A stretch of 64,000 nt of DNA, from NCBI GenBank assembly GCA_910588185.1, contig CAJUQR010000004.1, positions 1 through 64,000 of the forward strand, written 5' to 3'. This DNA is from an uncultured Peptostreptococcaceae bacterium. GTDB taxonomy: Bacteria > Bacillota > Clostridia > Peptostreptococcales > Anaerovoracaceae. The stretch's first letter is position 1; every line of letters starts with the position of its first letter. The position numbers and the translations under genes were made by a program. Under the pieces are notes generated by a model. The model saw only the letters and a program-made list of their open reading frames with translations, ran no database searches and had not been told where the DNA came from. Positions 15,961-24,538 of the stretch are shown here, in pieces.

Positions 15961-16130
15961 AAACTCTAGGAAAGAAAATCTGCTGGCAATACTATATGGA
16001 ACCAGAATCCAAATTCTAATTGTCTTTGTTTTTTTGCCAGATAAATTTGACTCCCATGAGAAAAGGTAAATATAGTCTTTGGCTATATGGCATATCAAAA
16101 TCATGATTCACATTTTGATAATACTTCCAC

Positions 16131-16159
16131 TTGACAGCATAAAATACGAGAAGTATAAT
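16131..16159 (+). promoter_or_regulatory. consensus sigma-A promoter of the riboflavin operon
   Basis: Perfect TTGACA (16131-16136), 17-bp spacer and TATAAT (16154-16159), about 20 bp before the FMN riboswitch. Confidence 0.92.
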
Positions 16160-16179
16160 ATCACATGTAAATTGAATAA

Positions 16180-16290
16180 GATCTTCAGGGCAGGGTGAAA
16201 GTCCCTACCGGTGGTAAAGCCCACGAGCCGTAAGGCATGATTCGGTTAGATTCCGAAGCCGACAGTACAGTCTGGATGAAAGAAGATTAT
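16180..16290 (+). ncRNA. FMN riboswitch (RFN element)
   Basis: The conserved aptamer is clear: ATCTTCAGGGCAGGGTGAAA at the 5' side, TCCCTACCGGTGGTAAAGCC, CACGAGCC, GATTCGGTTAGATTCCGAAGCC and the closing GACAGTACAGTCTGGATGAA then AGAAGAT, which pairs with the opening ATCTTC as P1. FMN binding should switch off the downstream rib genes through the following terminator. Confidence 0.97.
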
Positions 16291-16327
16291 GATTGCAAAT
16301 TGTATATTTTGCGTATTGATATAATTG

Positions 16328-16407
16328 CTCTGGTGTGTTTTCATTCCAGAGTTTTGTTTTTTAAATGAATTTTGAGCCCTGAACTATTTGTTCAGGGTAA
16401 TTTTTTT
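16328..16407 (+). terminator. two tandem terminator hairpins between FMN aptamer and ribD
   Basis: Hairpin 1 is CTCTGG (16328-16333) / CCAGAG (16346-16351) with a long T-rich tail. Hairpin 2 is CCCTGAAC (16377-16384) / GTTCAGGG (16390-16397) followed by TAATTTTTTT, ending one base before the ribD Shine-Dalgarno GGAGG (16408-16412). The first is the likely riboswitch expression platform; the second may be a backup terminator or affect ribosome access. Confidence 0.8.
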
Positions 16408-16424
16408 GGAGGCGAATTTTGTAA

Positions 16425-17531
16425 GTGAAAGATAGAGAATATATGCAGCTTGCGCTTGAACTTGCAGAGCGCGGATGTGGATTTGTTGCTCCCAATCCTA
16501 TGGTTGGAGCTGTAATTGTAAAAGAAGACAAAGTTATAGGGCAAGGATGGCACGAAAAATATGGAGAGCTTCATGCTGAACGTAATGCCTTAAGATCATG
16601 CAGCCAGTCACCTGAAGGAGCTACCATGTATGTTACGCTTGAGCCATGTTGCCATCATGGCAAACAGCCACCTTGCGTAGATGCGATTTTGGAAGCGGGA
16701 ATCAAGAGAGTAGTGGTAGGTTCAATTGATCCAAACCCATTAGTGTGCAAAAAAGGCATAGGAATCTTAAGAGAAAATGACATAACAGTAGATGAAAATA
16801 TTATGTCCAGCGAGTGTGATAAATTAAATGAAGTCTTTATTCATTACATTAAGACTAAAAGGCCATTTGTGACCATGAAATATGCCATGACCATGGATGG
16901 CAAAATTGCAGCATATACAGGGGATTCTAAGTGGATTACAGGTGAAGAAGCAAGGAGTCATGTGCATAGGCAGAGACATAAAAATACAGCCATAATGGTT
17001 GGAGTAGGTACAGTGCTTTTAGATGATCCGCTCCTTACATGCCGCATAGATGGGGGAAAAGACCCTATAAGAATTATCTGTGATTCAAATCTTAAAACAC
17101 CTATCACATCACAGATTGTGAGAACAGCAGACAAGGTAAAAACCATAATTGCAACTTGCTGCGACTCTGAAGCTCGGTATAAAAGCTATTTAAGCTCAGG
17201 CTGCCAAGTGTTAGTTACAAAAGAGAAAAATGGTCGTATTGACCTTGATGACCTTATGAATAAACTGGGTGAAAACAATATTGACAGTATATTGCTTGAA
17301 GGCGGAGGCACATTGAACTGGGCGGCACTTGAAAGCGGTATTGTACAAAAAGTTCAAGGATATATATCTCCGAAGCTTTTTGGAGGAGCAACTGCAAAGA
17401 CTCCGGTAGAAGGCATAGGTGTATCATCTCCTAAAAGTGCTGTTCTCTTGAAAAACAGTAGTATTATCAGACTTGGAGAGGACTTTCTCATAGAAGGTGA
17501 GGTGGATAGCAATGTTTACAGGGATAGTTGA
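16425..17531 (+). CDS. ribD: bifunctional diaminohydroxyphosphoribosylaminopyrimidine deaminase / 5-amino-6-(5-phosphoribosylamino)uracil reductase
   Basis: A 368-residue bifunctional riboflavin enzyme. The N-terminal cytidine-deaminase-type domain (about 1-145) has zinc motif HAERNAL near residue 48 and PCCHHGKQPPC near 74-84. The C-terminal reductase domain has TMKYAMTMDGKIA and the NADPH-binding VGVGTVLLDDPLLTCR, with the late LLEGGGTLNWA. GTG 16425 is used, with GGAGG 12 bases upstream; the sequence MKDREYMQLALELAERG matches family N-termini. First gene of the operon controlled by the FMN riboswitch; the 3' end overlaps ribE by 20 bases. Confidence 0.96.
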   Translation: MKDREYMQLALELAERGCGFVAPNPMVGAVIVKEDKVIGQGWHEKYGELHAERNALRSCSQSPEGATMYVTLEPCCHHGKQPPCVDAILEAGIKRVVVGSIDPNPLVCKKGIGILRENDITVDENIMSSECDKLNEVFIHYIKTKRPFVTMKYAMTMDGKIAAYTGDSKWITGEEARSHVHRQRHKNTAIMVGVGTVLLDDPLLTCRIDGGKDPIRIICDSNLKTPITSQIVRTADKVKTIIATCCDSEARYKSYLSSGCQVLVTKEKNGRIDLDDLMNKLGENNIDSILLEGGGTLNWAALESGIVQKVQGYISPKLFGGATAKTPVEGIGVSSPKSAVLLKNSSIIRLGEDFLIEGEVDSNVYRDS

Positions 17532-18165
17532 AGAGATAGGAGTTGTTGAAAAAATTCAAAAGGGCCGATACTCTGCTGTATTGACTATACTTGCTGACAA
17601 GGTCCTGGAAGATTCCAAAGTAGGAGACAGTATAGCGGTGAACGGAATATGTCTTACGGTTACATCTATCAAATCCGGACGTTTTACTGCAGACGTTATG
17701 CATGAAACTCTCAATCGCTCGTCTCTTTCCAATATAAGAAACGGAAGCCATGTAAATCTTGAGAGAGCTATGCAGGCAAACGGCAGATTTGGCGGGCACA
17801 TAGTATCGGGACATGTAGACGGCGTTGGCAGAGTCATGAGAATTAGAAAGGACGATACGGCTATCTGGTATACGATAAAAGCAGATCTTAAAGTTATGAG
17901 ATATATAGTGGAGAAAGGTTCTGTTACTATAGATGGAATCAGCTTGACAGTAGCAGAAGCATCCCAGGATTATTTTTCCATATCTGCCATACCTCATACA
18001 GTAGCACAGACAGTATTGAAAGATAGGCGAGAGGGAGATGCAGTTAACTTAGAGACAGATGTTATCGGAAAATATGTTGAAAAGCTTTTGTCCACTGACG
18101 ACCCGGAGCCTGGCAATGGGAAAAGCTCTATAACGAAAGAATTTTTAGACCGTTACGGTTTTTAG
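17512..18165 (+). CDS. ribE: riboflavin synthase, alpha subunit
   Basis: A 217-residue enzyme dismutating two 6,7-dimethyl-8-ribityllumazine molecules to riboflavin. It has two lumazine-binding barrels: the first begins MFTGIVEEIG and includes VNGICLTV and GGHIVSGHVDG; the second includes YIVEKGSVTIDGISLTV and its own Pro-His-Thr segment IPHTVAQTVL. ATG 17512 is the canonical MFTGI start, inside the 3' end of ribD, with GAGGTGG just upstream. Second gene of the rib operon. Confidence 0.96.
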   Translation: MFTGIVEEIGVVEKIQKGRYSAVLTILADKVLEDSKVGDSIAVNGICLTVTSIKSGRFTADVMHETLNRSSLSNIRNGSHVNLERAMQANGRFGGHIVSGHVDGVGRVMRIRKDDTAIWYTIKADLKVMRYIVEKGSVTIDGISLTVAEASQDYFSISAIPHTVAQTVLKDRREGDAVNLETDVIGKYVEKLLSTDDPEPGNGKSSITKEFLDRYGF

Positions 18166-18177
18166 GAGGGTATATTG

Positions 18178-19383
18178 ATGGTTTCATTTAATACAGTAGA
18201 AGAAGCTCTTGAAGAGTTAAGAAAAGGAAAGATAATCTTAGTTACGGACGATCCTGATAGGGAGAACGAAGGTGACTTTATATGTGCAGCAGAATTTGCC
18301 ACGACAGATAATATTAATTTTATGGCGACTCACGGCAAAGGACTTATATGTATGCCTATGTCCGAAGAATATGCTTATAAGCTTAGAATTCCTCAAATGG
18401 TACAGCAAAATACAGATAACCATGAAACTGCATTTACGGTATCTATAGATCATGTAACTACATCTACAGGTATTTCTGCGGCAGAACGTTCTGTCACAGC
18501 TATGAAATGTGTGGAAGATGGAGCAAAACCGGAAGATTTTAGAAGACCGGGACATATGTTTCCTCTGCTTGCTAAGAAAAATGGTGTTCTTGAAAGGAAC
18601 GGACACACGGAAGCCACTGTTGACTTATGCAGACTGGCGGGTCTTAAGGAATGCGGACTTTGCTGCGAGATTATGCGTGAAGACGGAACAATGATGAGAA
18701 CTCCTGAGCTTGCGGAGCTTGCAAAGCGATGGGATATGAAGTTTATAACTATTCGCGATTTGCAGAATTACCGCAAATGCCATGAAAAATTGGTAGACAG
18801 AGTGACAGTTACAAAGATGCCTACAAAATACGGAGACTTTAAGGCATATGGATTTGTTAACCGCTTGAATGGTGAGCACCATGTAGCCTTAGTTAAAGGA
18901 GATATAAGTGACGGTGAAGATGTTTTGTGCCGTGTTCACTCAGAATGTTTGACAGGAGATACTTTTGGCTCTTTAAGATGTGACTGTGGTCAACAGTTTG
19001 CGTCAGCAATGATGCAGATTGAAAAAGAAGGAAGAGGTATTTTGCTATATATGAGACAGGAGGGAAGAGGCATTGGATTGATAAATAAATTGCGTGCCTA
19101 TGAACTTCAGGAACAAGGTATGGATACGCTTGAGGCTAATATTGCTCTTGGATTTGAAGGAGATCAGAGAGAATATTATATAGGAGCACAGATTTTGAGG
19201 GATTTAGGAGTCAAAAGCATGAGACTTTTAACAAATAATCCGGACAAGGTTTATCAGCTCTCTGAGTTCGGAATGAAAATTACAGAGCGTGTGCCGATTC
19301 AGATGGCAGCCACAGCCCATGATTTGTTCTACCTGAAAACAAAACAAGAACGTATGGGTCATATTTTGGACTATACAAAATAA
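18178..19383 (+). CDS. ribBA: bifunctional 3,4-dihydroxy-2-butanone-4-phosphate synthase / GTP cyclohydrolase II
   Basis: A 401-residue fusion. The N-terminal DHBP synthase (about 1-200) carries DDPDRENEGDF and the metal-site HTEATVDLC region. The C-terminal GTP cyclohydrolase II (about 205-401) has the zinc cluster VHSECLTGDTFGSLRCDCG and the catalytic MRQEGRGIGL. Start taken as ATG 18178 (TTG directly before it is possible) with TTAGGAGGG upstream. It supplies both precursor branches of riboflavin from GTP and ribulose 5-phosphate. Third gene of the operon. Confidence 0.96.
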   Translation: MVSFNTVEEALEELRKGKIILVTDDPDRENEGDFICAAEFATTDNINFMATHGKGLICMPMSEEYAYKLRIPQMVQQNTDNHETAFTVSIDHVTTSTGISAAERSVTAMKCVEDGAKPEDFRRPGHMFPLLAKKNGVLERNGHTEATVDLCRLAGLKECGLCCEIMREDGTMMRTPELAELAKRWDMKFITIRDLQNYRKCHEKLVDRVTVTKMPTKYGDFKAYGFVNRLNGEHHVALVKGDISDGEDVLCRVHSECLTGDTFGSLRCDCGQQFASAMMQIEKEGRGILLYMRQEGRGIGLINKLRAYELQEQGMDTLEANIALGFEGDQREYYIGAQILRDLGVKSMRLLTNNPDKVYQLSEFGMKITERVPIQMAATAHDLFYLKTKQERMGHILDYTK

Positions 19384-19415
19384 GATTAACAATATAAATG
19401 TGAGGAGAAATTATT

Positions 19416-19883
19416 ATGAAAACATTTGAAGGAAAACTGGTATCAAAAGATATAAAAGTAGGAATTATTGCAGCTCGTTTCAATGAATTTATAACATCTA
19501 AGTTACTTGGAGGAGCCATGGACGGATTGCTCAGACATGACGTTAAAGAAGAAAACATTGAGGTGGCTTGGGTTCCGGGAGCATTTGAAATTCCTCTTAT
19601 TGCTTCTAAAATGGCCGAGAGCAAAAAATATGATGCTATAATCTGCCTTGGAGCTGTTATAAGAGGCAACACAACTCACTATGATTATGTGTGCAACGAA
19701 TTGTCTAAGGGCATAGCATCAGTATCGCTTCAAAACGGTATTCCTGTAATGTTTGGAGTATTGACTACGGAGAACATTGAACAAGCCATCGAAAGAGCAG
19801 GAAGCAAAGCAGGAAACAAAGGATACGAGTGTGCAGTAGGAGCAATTGAAATGGTAAATCTTATTCGTGAGATGGAATGCTAG
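19416..19883 (+). CDS. ribH: 6,7-dimethyl-8-ribityllumazine synthase
   Basis: A 155-residue lumazine synthase, the usual length. The motifs are ARFNEFITSKLLGGA near residue 21, WVPGAFEIP near 55, GAVIRGNTTHYDYVCNE near 81 with the catalytic His, and FGVLTTENIEQAIERAGSKAGNKG near 114. GTGAGGAG precedes the ATG. It is the last gene of the operon and completes the pathway (ribD, E, BA, H all present). A terminator follows. Confidence 0.97.
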   Translation: MKTFEGKLVSKDIKVGIIAARFNEFITSKLLGGAMDGLLRHDVKEENIEVAWVPGAFEIPLIASKMAESKKYDAIICLGAVIRGNTTHYDYVCNELSKGIASVSLQNGIPVMFGVLTTENIEQAIERAGSKAGNKGYECAVGAIEMVNLIREMEC

Positions 19884-19933
19884 TTTATAAAAATTTTGAG
19901 TTTTGGGCATAATGTTCGTTATGTCTGATTTTA

Positions 19934-19966
19934 GGTCAGCCTAGTGTAGGCTGACCATTTTTTTAT
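19934..19966 (+). terminator. intrinsic terminator of the rib operon
   Basis: GGTCAGCCT (19934-19942) / AGGCTGACC (19948-19956), 5-base loop, then ATTTTTTT. Confidence 0.95.
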
Positions 19967-20060
19967 TTGTGAGAATAAATATAATTAATAAAAAAGCAAA
20001 AGAACTTTTATTTTTGACTCTTATAGTATAAAATAAAAAATAAAACGCAAGGAGGAGTGT

Positions 20061-21002
20061 ATGTCTTTTGCTGTTGATGTAAAAAATGAATTGGCAAGAA
20101 TAGAGCCGGAAAAAAAATGCTGTATGCTTGCTGAGATTGCAGGATTTTTAAGAGTAGCAGGCTCCATAAAGCTTGCCGGAGGAGGTAAGTTTAAGATAGT
20201 TATAACTACAGAAAATCCTGCTATAGTCAGACATTTTAAAAAACTTATACAAGATTATTTTGGCATAGAGACTACTTTCGATATAGGAGAAAGCGATTCT
20301 CTGAGAAAAACAAAAGCATACAATATTAATATAGATTCTGATAACAGAAGCGAACAAATCCTCAGAGAAACTGGAATATTGCTGGTCAGAGAAGGAAATA
20401 ACTATATTTCTGACGGAGTCTATGAAAGCATAATAAGAAGCAAATGCTGTAAAAGGGCTTACCTTAGAGGCGTGTTCATGGGGTCAGGTACTATGAGTAA
20501 TCCTGAAAAGTCATATCATTTGGAGTTTGTTTGTCGCACAGAAACATTGGCTTCAGATCTTAAAAAAATAATAAATTCTTTTTCTAATATTGAAGCAAAG
20601 CTCTATAAGAGAGGAAAATCTTTTGTGGTGTATATGAAAAAGGCTGATTACATAGCCGATATGCTTGGAATAATGGGAGCAGACAGTCATTCATTAAAGA
20701 TTGAGACTACTTGGGTTGATAAGTCTATGAGAAATAAGGTTAATAGGATGGCCAACTGCGATAATGCCAACGTTGATAAAATCGTTGAAGCGGCAATGAA
20801 ACAAATAGAAGCAATAAACAAGATAGAACAAACAAAAGGTCTCAATTGGCTTCCTGAAAAGCTGAGAGAAGTTGCAAAACTCAGAAAAGAAAATCCTGAT
20901 GTTTCTTTGACCGCGCTTGGTGAAATGTGTAATCCTAAACTGAAAAAATCGGGAATTAACGGAAGATTAAAAAATATTGTAGAAATTGCCTCTAAACTTT
21001 AG
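20061..21002 (+). CDS. whiA: DNA-binding protein WhiA
   Basis: A 313-residue protein. The N-terminal region matches the WhiA start (SFAVDVKNELARI), and LRGVFMGSGTMSNPEKSYHLEF around residue 135 is the degenerate LAGLIDADG homing-endonuclease fold. The C-terminal HTH ends PDVSLTALGEMCNPKLKKSGINGRLKNI. WhiA governs sporulation-linked division in actinobacteria and affects chromosome segregation and division in Bacillus. GCAAGGAGGAG precedes the ATG. It normally follows rapZ and yvcK; here it stands about 6 kb beyond rapZ. Confidence 0.95.
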   Translation: MSFAVDVKNELARIEPEKKCCMLAEIAGFLRVAGSIKLAGGGKFKIVITTENPAIVRHFKKLIQDYFGIETTFDIGESDSLRKTKAYNINIDSDNRSEQILRETGILLVREGNNYISDGVYESIIRSKCCKRAYLRGVFMGSGTMSNPEKSYHLEFVCRTETLASDLKKIINSFSNIEAKLYKRGKSFVVYMKKADYIADMLGIMGADSHSLKIETTWVDKSMRNKVNRMANCDNANVDKIVEAAMKQIEAINKIEQTKGLNWLPEKLREVAKLRKENPDVSLTALGEMCNPKLKKSGINGRLKNIVEIASKL

Positions 21003-21145
21003 AATATTGCGCAGACTATTTATAACAGATTTTCATGTATACAGGATATTTGAGTTTTTTTTGGTATTGTTGAATATTTTGTGGTATTTTTAAAATAAGG
21101 GGGAAAATTTTTGTTTTTGAAAAACTCATACAAGGAGGCGAGAAG

Positions 21146-21472
21146 TTGTTTACAGAAGAACTTAAATTAATTAAGGAAGCAGAAGAGCAAGCAGACCAAA
21201 TGCGGCGTGAAGCGAAGATTTCAGCAAAGAATTTTGTTGAAGAATCCAACGCAAAAGCCAACAAAATGGTAGAAGAAGCCTTTGCCACAGAAAAAGAACA
21301 ATGCGAGGCTTTGCTTGCAGACGGTAGAAAAATTGCACAAAAGTTATATGACGATGCAATTAAAGATGCCAAAGAACTTTGTGAAAAGATGGCTGCGCAA
21401 GCTGAAAAAAAGCAAGATGAAGCCATAAAATTTATTGCAGAAAGGATTGTGTATTCAAGTGTCAATTGTTAA
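21146..21472 (+). CDS. V-type ATP synthase G/H-type peripheral stalk subunit
   Basis: A 108-residue, almost entirely helical and heptad-patterned protein rich in Ala, Glu and Lys, as expected for the G/H (NtpF-like) peripheral stalk subunit that pairs with subunit E. The start is TTG 21146 with AAGGAGGCG directly upstream. It is first in the V-ATPase operon and its last 14 bases overlap subunit I. Sequence conservation in this family is low, so assignment rests on composition and position. Confidence 0.8.
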   Translation: MFTEELKLIKEAEEQADQMRREAKISAKNFVEESNAKANKMVEEAFATEKEQCEALLADGRKIAQKLYDDAIKDAKELCEKMAAQAEKKQDEAIKFIAERIVYSSVNC

Positions 21473-23429
21473 AATGCAAAAAGTTGCAGTAATAGGCCTT
21501 GAGAAACAGAAAGCATCCATAATGTCTAAACTGATGGACTTTGGCGCTGTAGAACTTGTCGATCAAAAAGACCGGCTTACAGAAGATGAATGGAAAGACT
21601 TAGTTACACTTGATAACAGTCATGCCAAAGCCGCAGAACTTGACGCAAAGATAAGTCAAGCAGAGTCAGTTTTGAGATTTCTCGAAAAGTATGATGCTTC
21701 AAAGGAACCTTTGTTCAAGACTCGCAGATTGATGAATCAAGATGAGGTAAACAAAATTGATATCGATCAGGCGGAAAAAGATATTGAGAGCGTTTTAAAA
21801 CTGGAAGAACAGTTAAGACAGCTTAATGAACAAGTGAATAAACTTGAACAGGATGAGATTCTCATAACGCCATGGCTTGGGTATGCAACTCCTCTTGAGA
21901 TGATAAAGACGCCTAAGGCTATCATACATGAGGGAATAGTACCTACTTCCGTGGATGTGGCCGGGCTTATAAGCGAGCTTGAAGAATTTGGGGGAATAGT
22001 AGTTAAACTTATAAATTCCGATAAAGACCTAAATTATATAGCGTTTATATGTCTTATAAGTCAGGAAGAGCAAATCATGGCTTTACTGAAACAAAAAGGA
22101 TTTTCTGAAGTTTACTTCAGGGGGTTAAAAGGTACAGCAGCAGAAAATCTTAAAAGAATTAAAAATGAAAAAGAAGAACTGAATGCTAAAATAGCTGATG
22201 TAGAAAAAGAAGTGTCCGAAAAAGCTTTTCTGAGACAATCTATCGAAAATTATTGTGATATGATTGGCATAGAATCGGATAAAGAAAAGATAAGAGCTAA
22301 ATTGCTTAAGACTAAGACGACATTTTATATGGAAGGATGGATTCCTGAACGTCTTATAGAAAAAGCATCAAAACTCTTGGAGGATGTGAACTGTTGTTAT
22401 AGATTTTCAGAACCTGAAGAGGATGAAGAAGTTCCTGTACTTCTTGATAACAAGAACTTCTTTGTGCCTTTTGAGTCCATTACGGAGATGTATTCTTTGC
22501 CTGCATACAGGGGATTTGATCCTACAAGTATCTATGCCATATTTTATGCTATATTCTTTGGCATGATGTTGAGCGATGCCGGATACGGAATAATAATGGC
22601 GATAGCTTGCTTCGTGGTACTTCGCAAGTTCAGACTTGAGGGAACTACTTATAAGATGATAAAGCTGTTCTTCTACTGTGGAATTTCTACCGCAGTTTGG
22701 GGAGCTTTGTTCGGAGGATGGTTCGGAGACTTTATACAAGTATTTGCAAGGACAATCCTAGGTAAAGAAGTGGTCATAAACGCTATATGGTTCAACCCGT
22801 TGGATGATCCTATGAAGCTTTTGATTTTCTCATTGGCACTTGGGATAATTCATCTGTTTATAGGAATGGGAATCAAGGCTTATATGCAGATAAAAGAGGG
22901 CAATTGGATAGATGCTATATGTGATGAAGGCTTCTGGTATTTTACAATAATAGGTCTTATAGGATGGCTTGGAGGAGGCTCAATATCACAAACTTTGCCT
23001 ACTGTGGGAATGTGGCTTGCAATAATAGGCATGGCAGGATTGCTTCTGACAGGAGGAAGACACAATAAAGGCTTCGGAAAAATAACGGGCGGACTAAGCA
23101 ATATATACAATATTACAAGTTATATGTCAGATATATTGTCATATGCAAGATTGCTTGCACTGGGTCTTGCTACAGGAGTAATAGCGCAGGTAGTAAACAC
23201 CATGGGTTCACTTTTCGGAGGCGGAGTAGTAGGTCTTATAATACTGCTTGTAATGTTTGTCTTCGGTCATGCGCTGAATTTGGCAATAAACGCATTAGGT
23301 GCGTTTATACATGCCAGCAGGCTGCAATATGTTGAATTTTTCGGAAAGTTTTATGAAGACGGAGGAGAACCATTTAATCCTTTCCGCAAAAAAACTAAGT
23401 ATATAAAGATAGAGCAAGAGGAGGAATAA
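21459..23429 (+). CDS. V-type ATP synthase subunit I (a subunit)
   Basis: A 656-residue protein. The cytoplasmic N-terminal half (about 1-330) is rich in coiled coil. The C-terminal half has seven or eight membrane helices with YRGFDPTSIYAIFYAIFFG, MLSDAGYG and SYMSDILSYARLLALGLATG, the last containing the conserved Arg that faces the rotor carboxylate. GTG 21459 gives MSIVKMQKVAVIG, the typical family start, inside the end of the previous gene. It forms the ion half-channel of the membrane sector. Confidence 0.92.
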   Translation: MSIVKMQKVAVIGLEKQKASIMSKLMDFGAVELVDQKDRLTEDEWKDLVTLDNSHAKAAELDAKISQAESVLRFLEKYDASKEPLFKTRRLMNQDEVNKIDIDQAEKDIESVLKLEEQLRQLNEQVNKLEQDEILITPWLGYATPLEMIKTPKAIIHEGIVPTSVDVAGLISELEEFGGIVVKLINSDKDLNYIAFICLISQEEQIMALLKQKGFSEVYFRGLKGTAAENLKRIKNEKEELNAKIADVEKEVSEKAFLRQSIENYCDMIGIESDKEKIRAKLLKTKTTFYMEGWIPERLIEKASKLLEDVNCCYRFSEPEEDEEVPVLLDNKNFFVPFESITEMYSLPAYRGFDPTSIYAIFYAIFFGMMLSDAGYGIIMAIACFVVLRKFRLEGTTYKMIKLFFYCGISTAVWGALFGGWFGDFIQVFARTILGKEVVINAIWFNPLDDPMKLLIFSLALGIIHLFIGMGIKAYMQIKEGNWIDAICDEGFWYFTIIGLIGWLGGGSISQTLPTVGMWLAIIGMAGLLLTGGRHNKGFGKITGGLSNIYNITSYMSDILSYARLLALGLATGVIAQVVNTMGSLFGGGVVGLIILLVMFVFGHALNLAINALGAFIHASRLQYVEFFGKFYEDGGEPFNPFRKKTKYIKIEQEEE

Positions 23430-23431
23430 AA

Positions 23432-23908
23432 ATGAATATGATAGATGGTAATACATTAGCTCTTATAGGTGCTGCGATTGCAGCTTTGGCAGGTATAGGA
23501 AGCGCTATGGGTGTAGGTATAGCAGGTCAGGCAGCATCAGCCGTTTTGGCAGAGGATCCAAAAAAGTTCGGTAAAACTCTTATATTGCAGGCATTGCCTG
23601 GAACACAGGGTATATATGGATTGATCATTGCATTCCTTATCATGCAGAAGATAGGTCTTCTTGGAGGAGCTATGGTAGACCTTACTATGGCACAGGGAGC
23701 TTATTTCTTAGCAGCAGGAATTCCTATCGGCTTAGTTGGAATCTGGTCAGGAATTGCACAAGGAAAAGCAGCGGCAGCGGCTCTTCAGCTCACAGCTAAG
23801 AGACCGGACCAGATGGTTAAGGGTATTATCTATACAGCTATGGTAGAGACATACGCTATTTTCGCACTGCTTGTATCAGTTCTTATTTGGCTGAGAATCG
23901 CAATATAA
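23432..23908 (+). CDS. V-type ATP synthase subunit K (rotor c subunit), sodium-type ligands
   Basis: A 158-residue duplicated proteolipid with four helices. Ion-site residues match the sodium-binding pattern known from Enterococcus hirae NtpK: L55, T58 and Q59 in ALPGTQG, Q110 in GIAQGK and E139 in MVETYAIF. The first hairpin lacks the carboxylate, so there is one site per four helices, typical of ATP-driven V-type rotors. It starts 2 bases after subunit I, with AGAGGAGG upstream. Confidence 0.94.
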   Translation: MNMIDGNTLALIGAAIAALAGIGSAMGVGIAGQAASAVLAEDPKKFGKTLILQALPGTQGIYGLIIAFLIMQKIGLLGGAMVDLTMAQGAYFLAAGIPIGLVGIWSGIAQGKAAAAALQLTAKRPDQMVKGIIYTAMVETYAIFALLVSVLIWLRIAI

Positions 23909-23935
23909 ATAGGCCACGCGAAAGGTGGATTAATT

Positions 23936-24526
23936 ATGAGTATAGAAAAGATTACGTCTGCAATCATAGAAGAAGCACAGACAGAGTGCGAGCAGATTAT
24001 GAACGCAGCTAATATAAAAGGCAAAAGCGTTGTAAATGAACTGGAAAAGAGAATAAAGATAGAAATTGATGCTTATGTTAAAGATGCAGCTGAAGAGAGG
24101 GAAAGAATAATAAGCCGTCGCAAATCTGTAGCTGACATAGACAGTAAGAAGATAGTTCTTGCAAAAAAACAGGAACTCATAAACAGATGCTTTGATAATG
24201 CTGTAGAGTTTATCATTTCTATGGATGAAGAAAAGTATGTAGAGTTTCTGGCTGATGCAGGAAAAGCATCCGGTCTTATTGAAGGTACCCTTATATTTAA
24301 TGAAAAAGAAAAAAATTCTATTGGCAAAAGGGTAGTGGATATGATGAATCAGAAAGTGCCTGGGGGCAAATTCACATTATCTGACGAAACAAAAAATTTA
24401 AGAGGCGGATATATGCTTCAAAAAGATCAAATTTACATCAATAATTCTGTGGAAGCAATGATGGATGAAAAACGCCGCGAACTTATGGGAGACGTTGCTT
24501 TGATACTTTTCCCAGAGGAAAAATAA
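23936..24526 (+). CDS. V-type ATP synthase subunit E
   Basis: A 196-residue peripheral-stalk subunit. The N-terminal half is a long charged helix (EKITSAIIEEAQTECEQIM onward) that would pair with the G/H subunit; the C-terminal domain contains the conserved LRGGYMLQKDQIYINNSVEAMMDEKRRE type segment (positions 130-180). AAAGGTGG precedes the ATG. Order and spacing fit the operon. Confidence 0.88.
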   Translation: MSIEKITSAIIEEAQTECEQIMNAANIKGKSVVNELEKRIKIEIDAYVKDAAEERERIISRRKSVADIDSKKIVLAKKQELINRCFDNAVEFIISMDEEKYVEFLADAGKASGLIEGTLIFNEKEKNSIGKRVVDMMNQKVPGGKFTLSDETKNLRGGYMLQKDQIYINNSVEAMMDEKRRELMGDVALILFPEEK

Positions 24527-24538
24527 GGAGATGATTTT

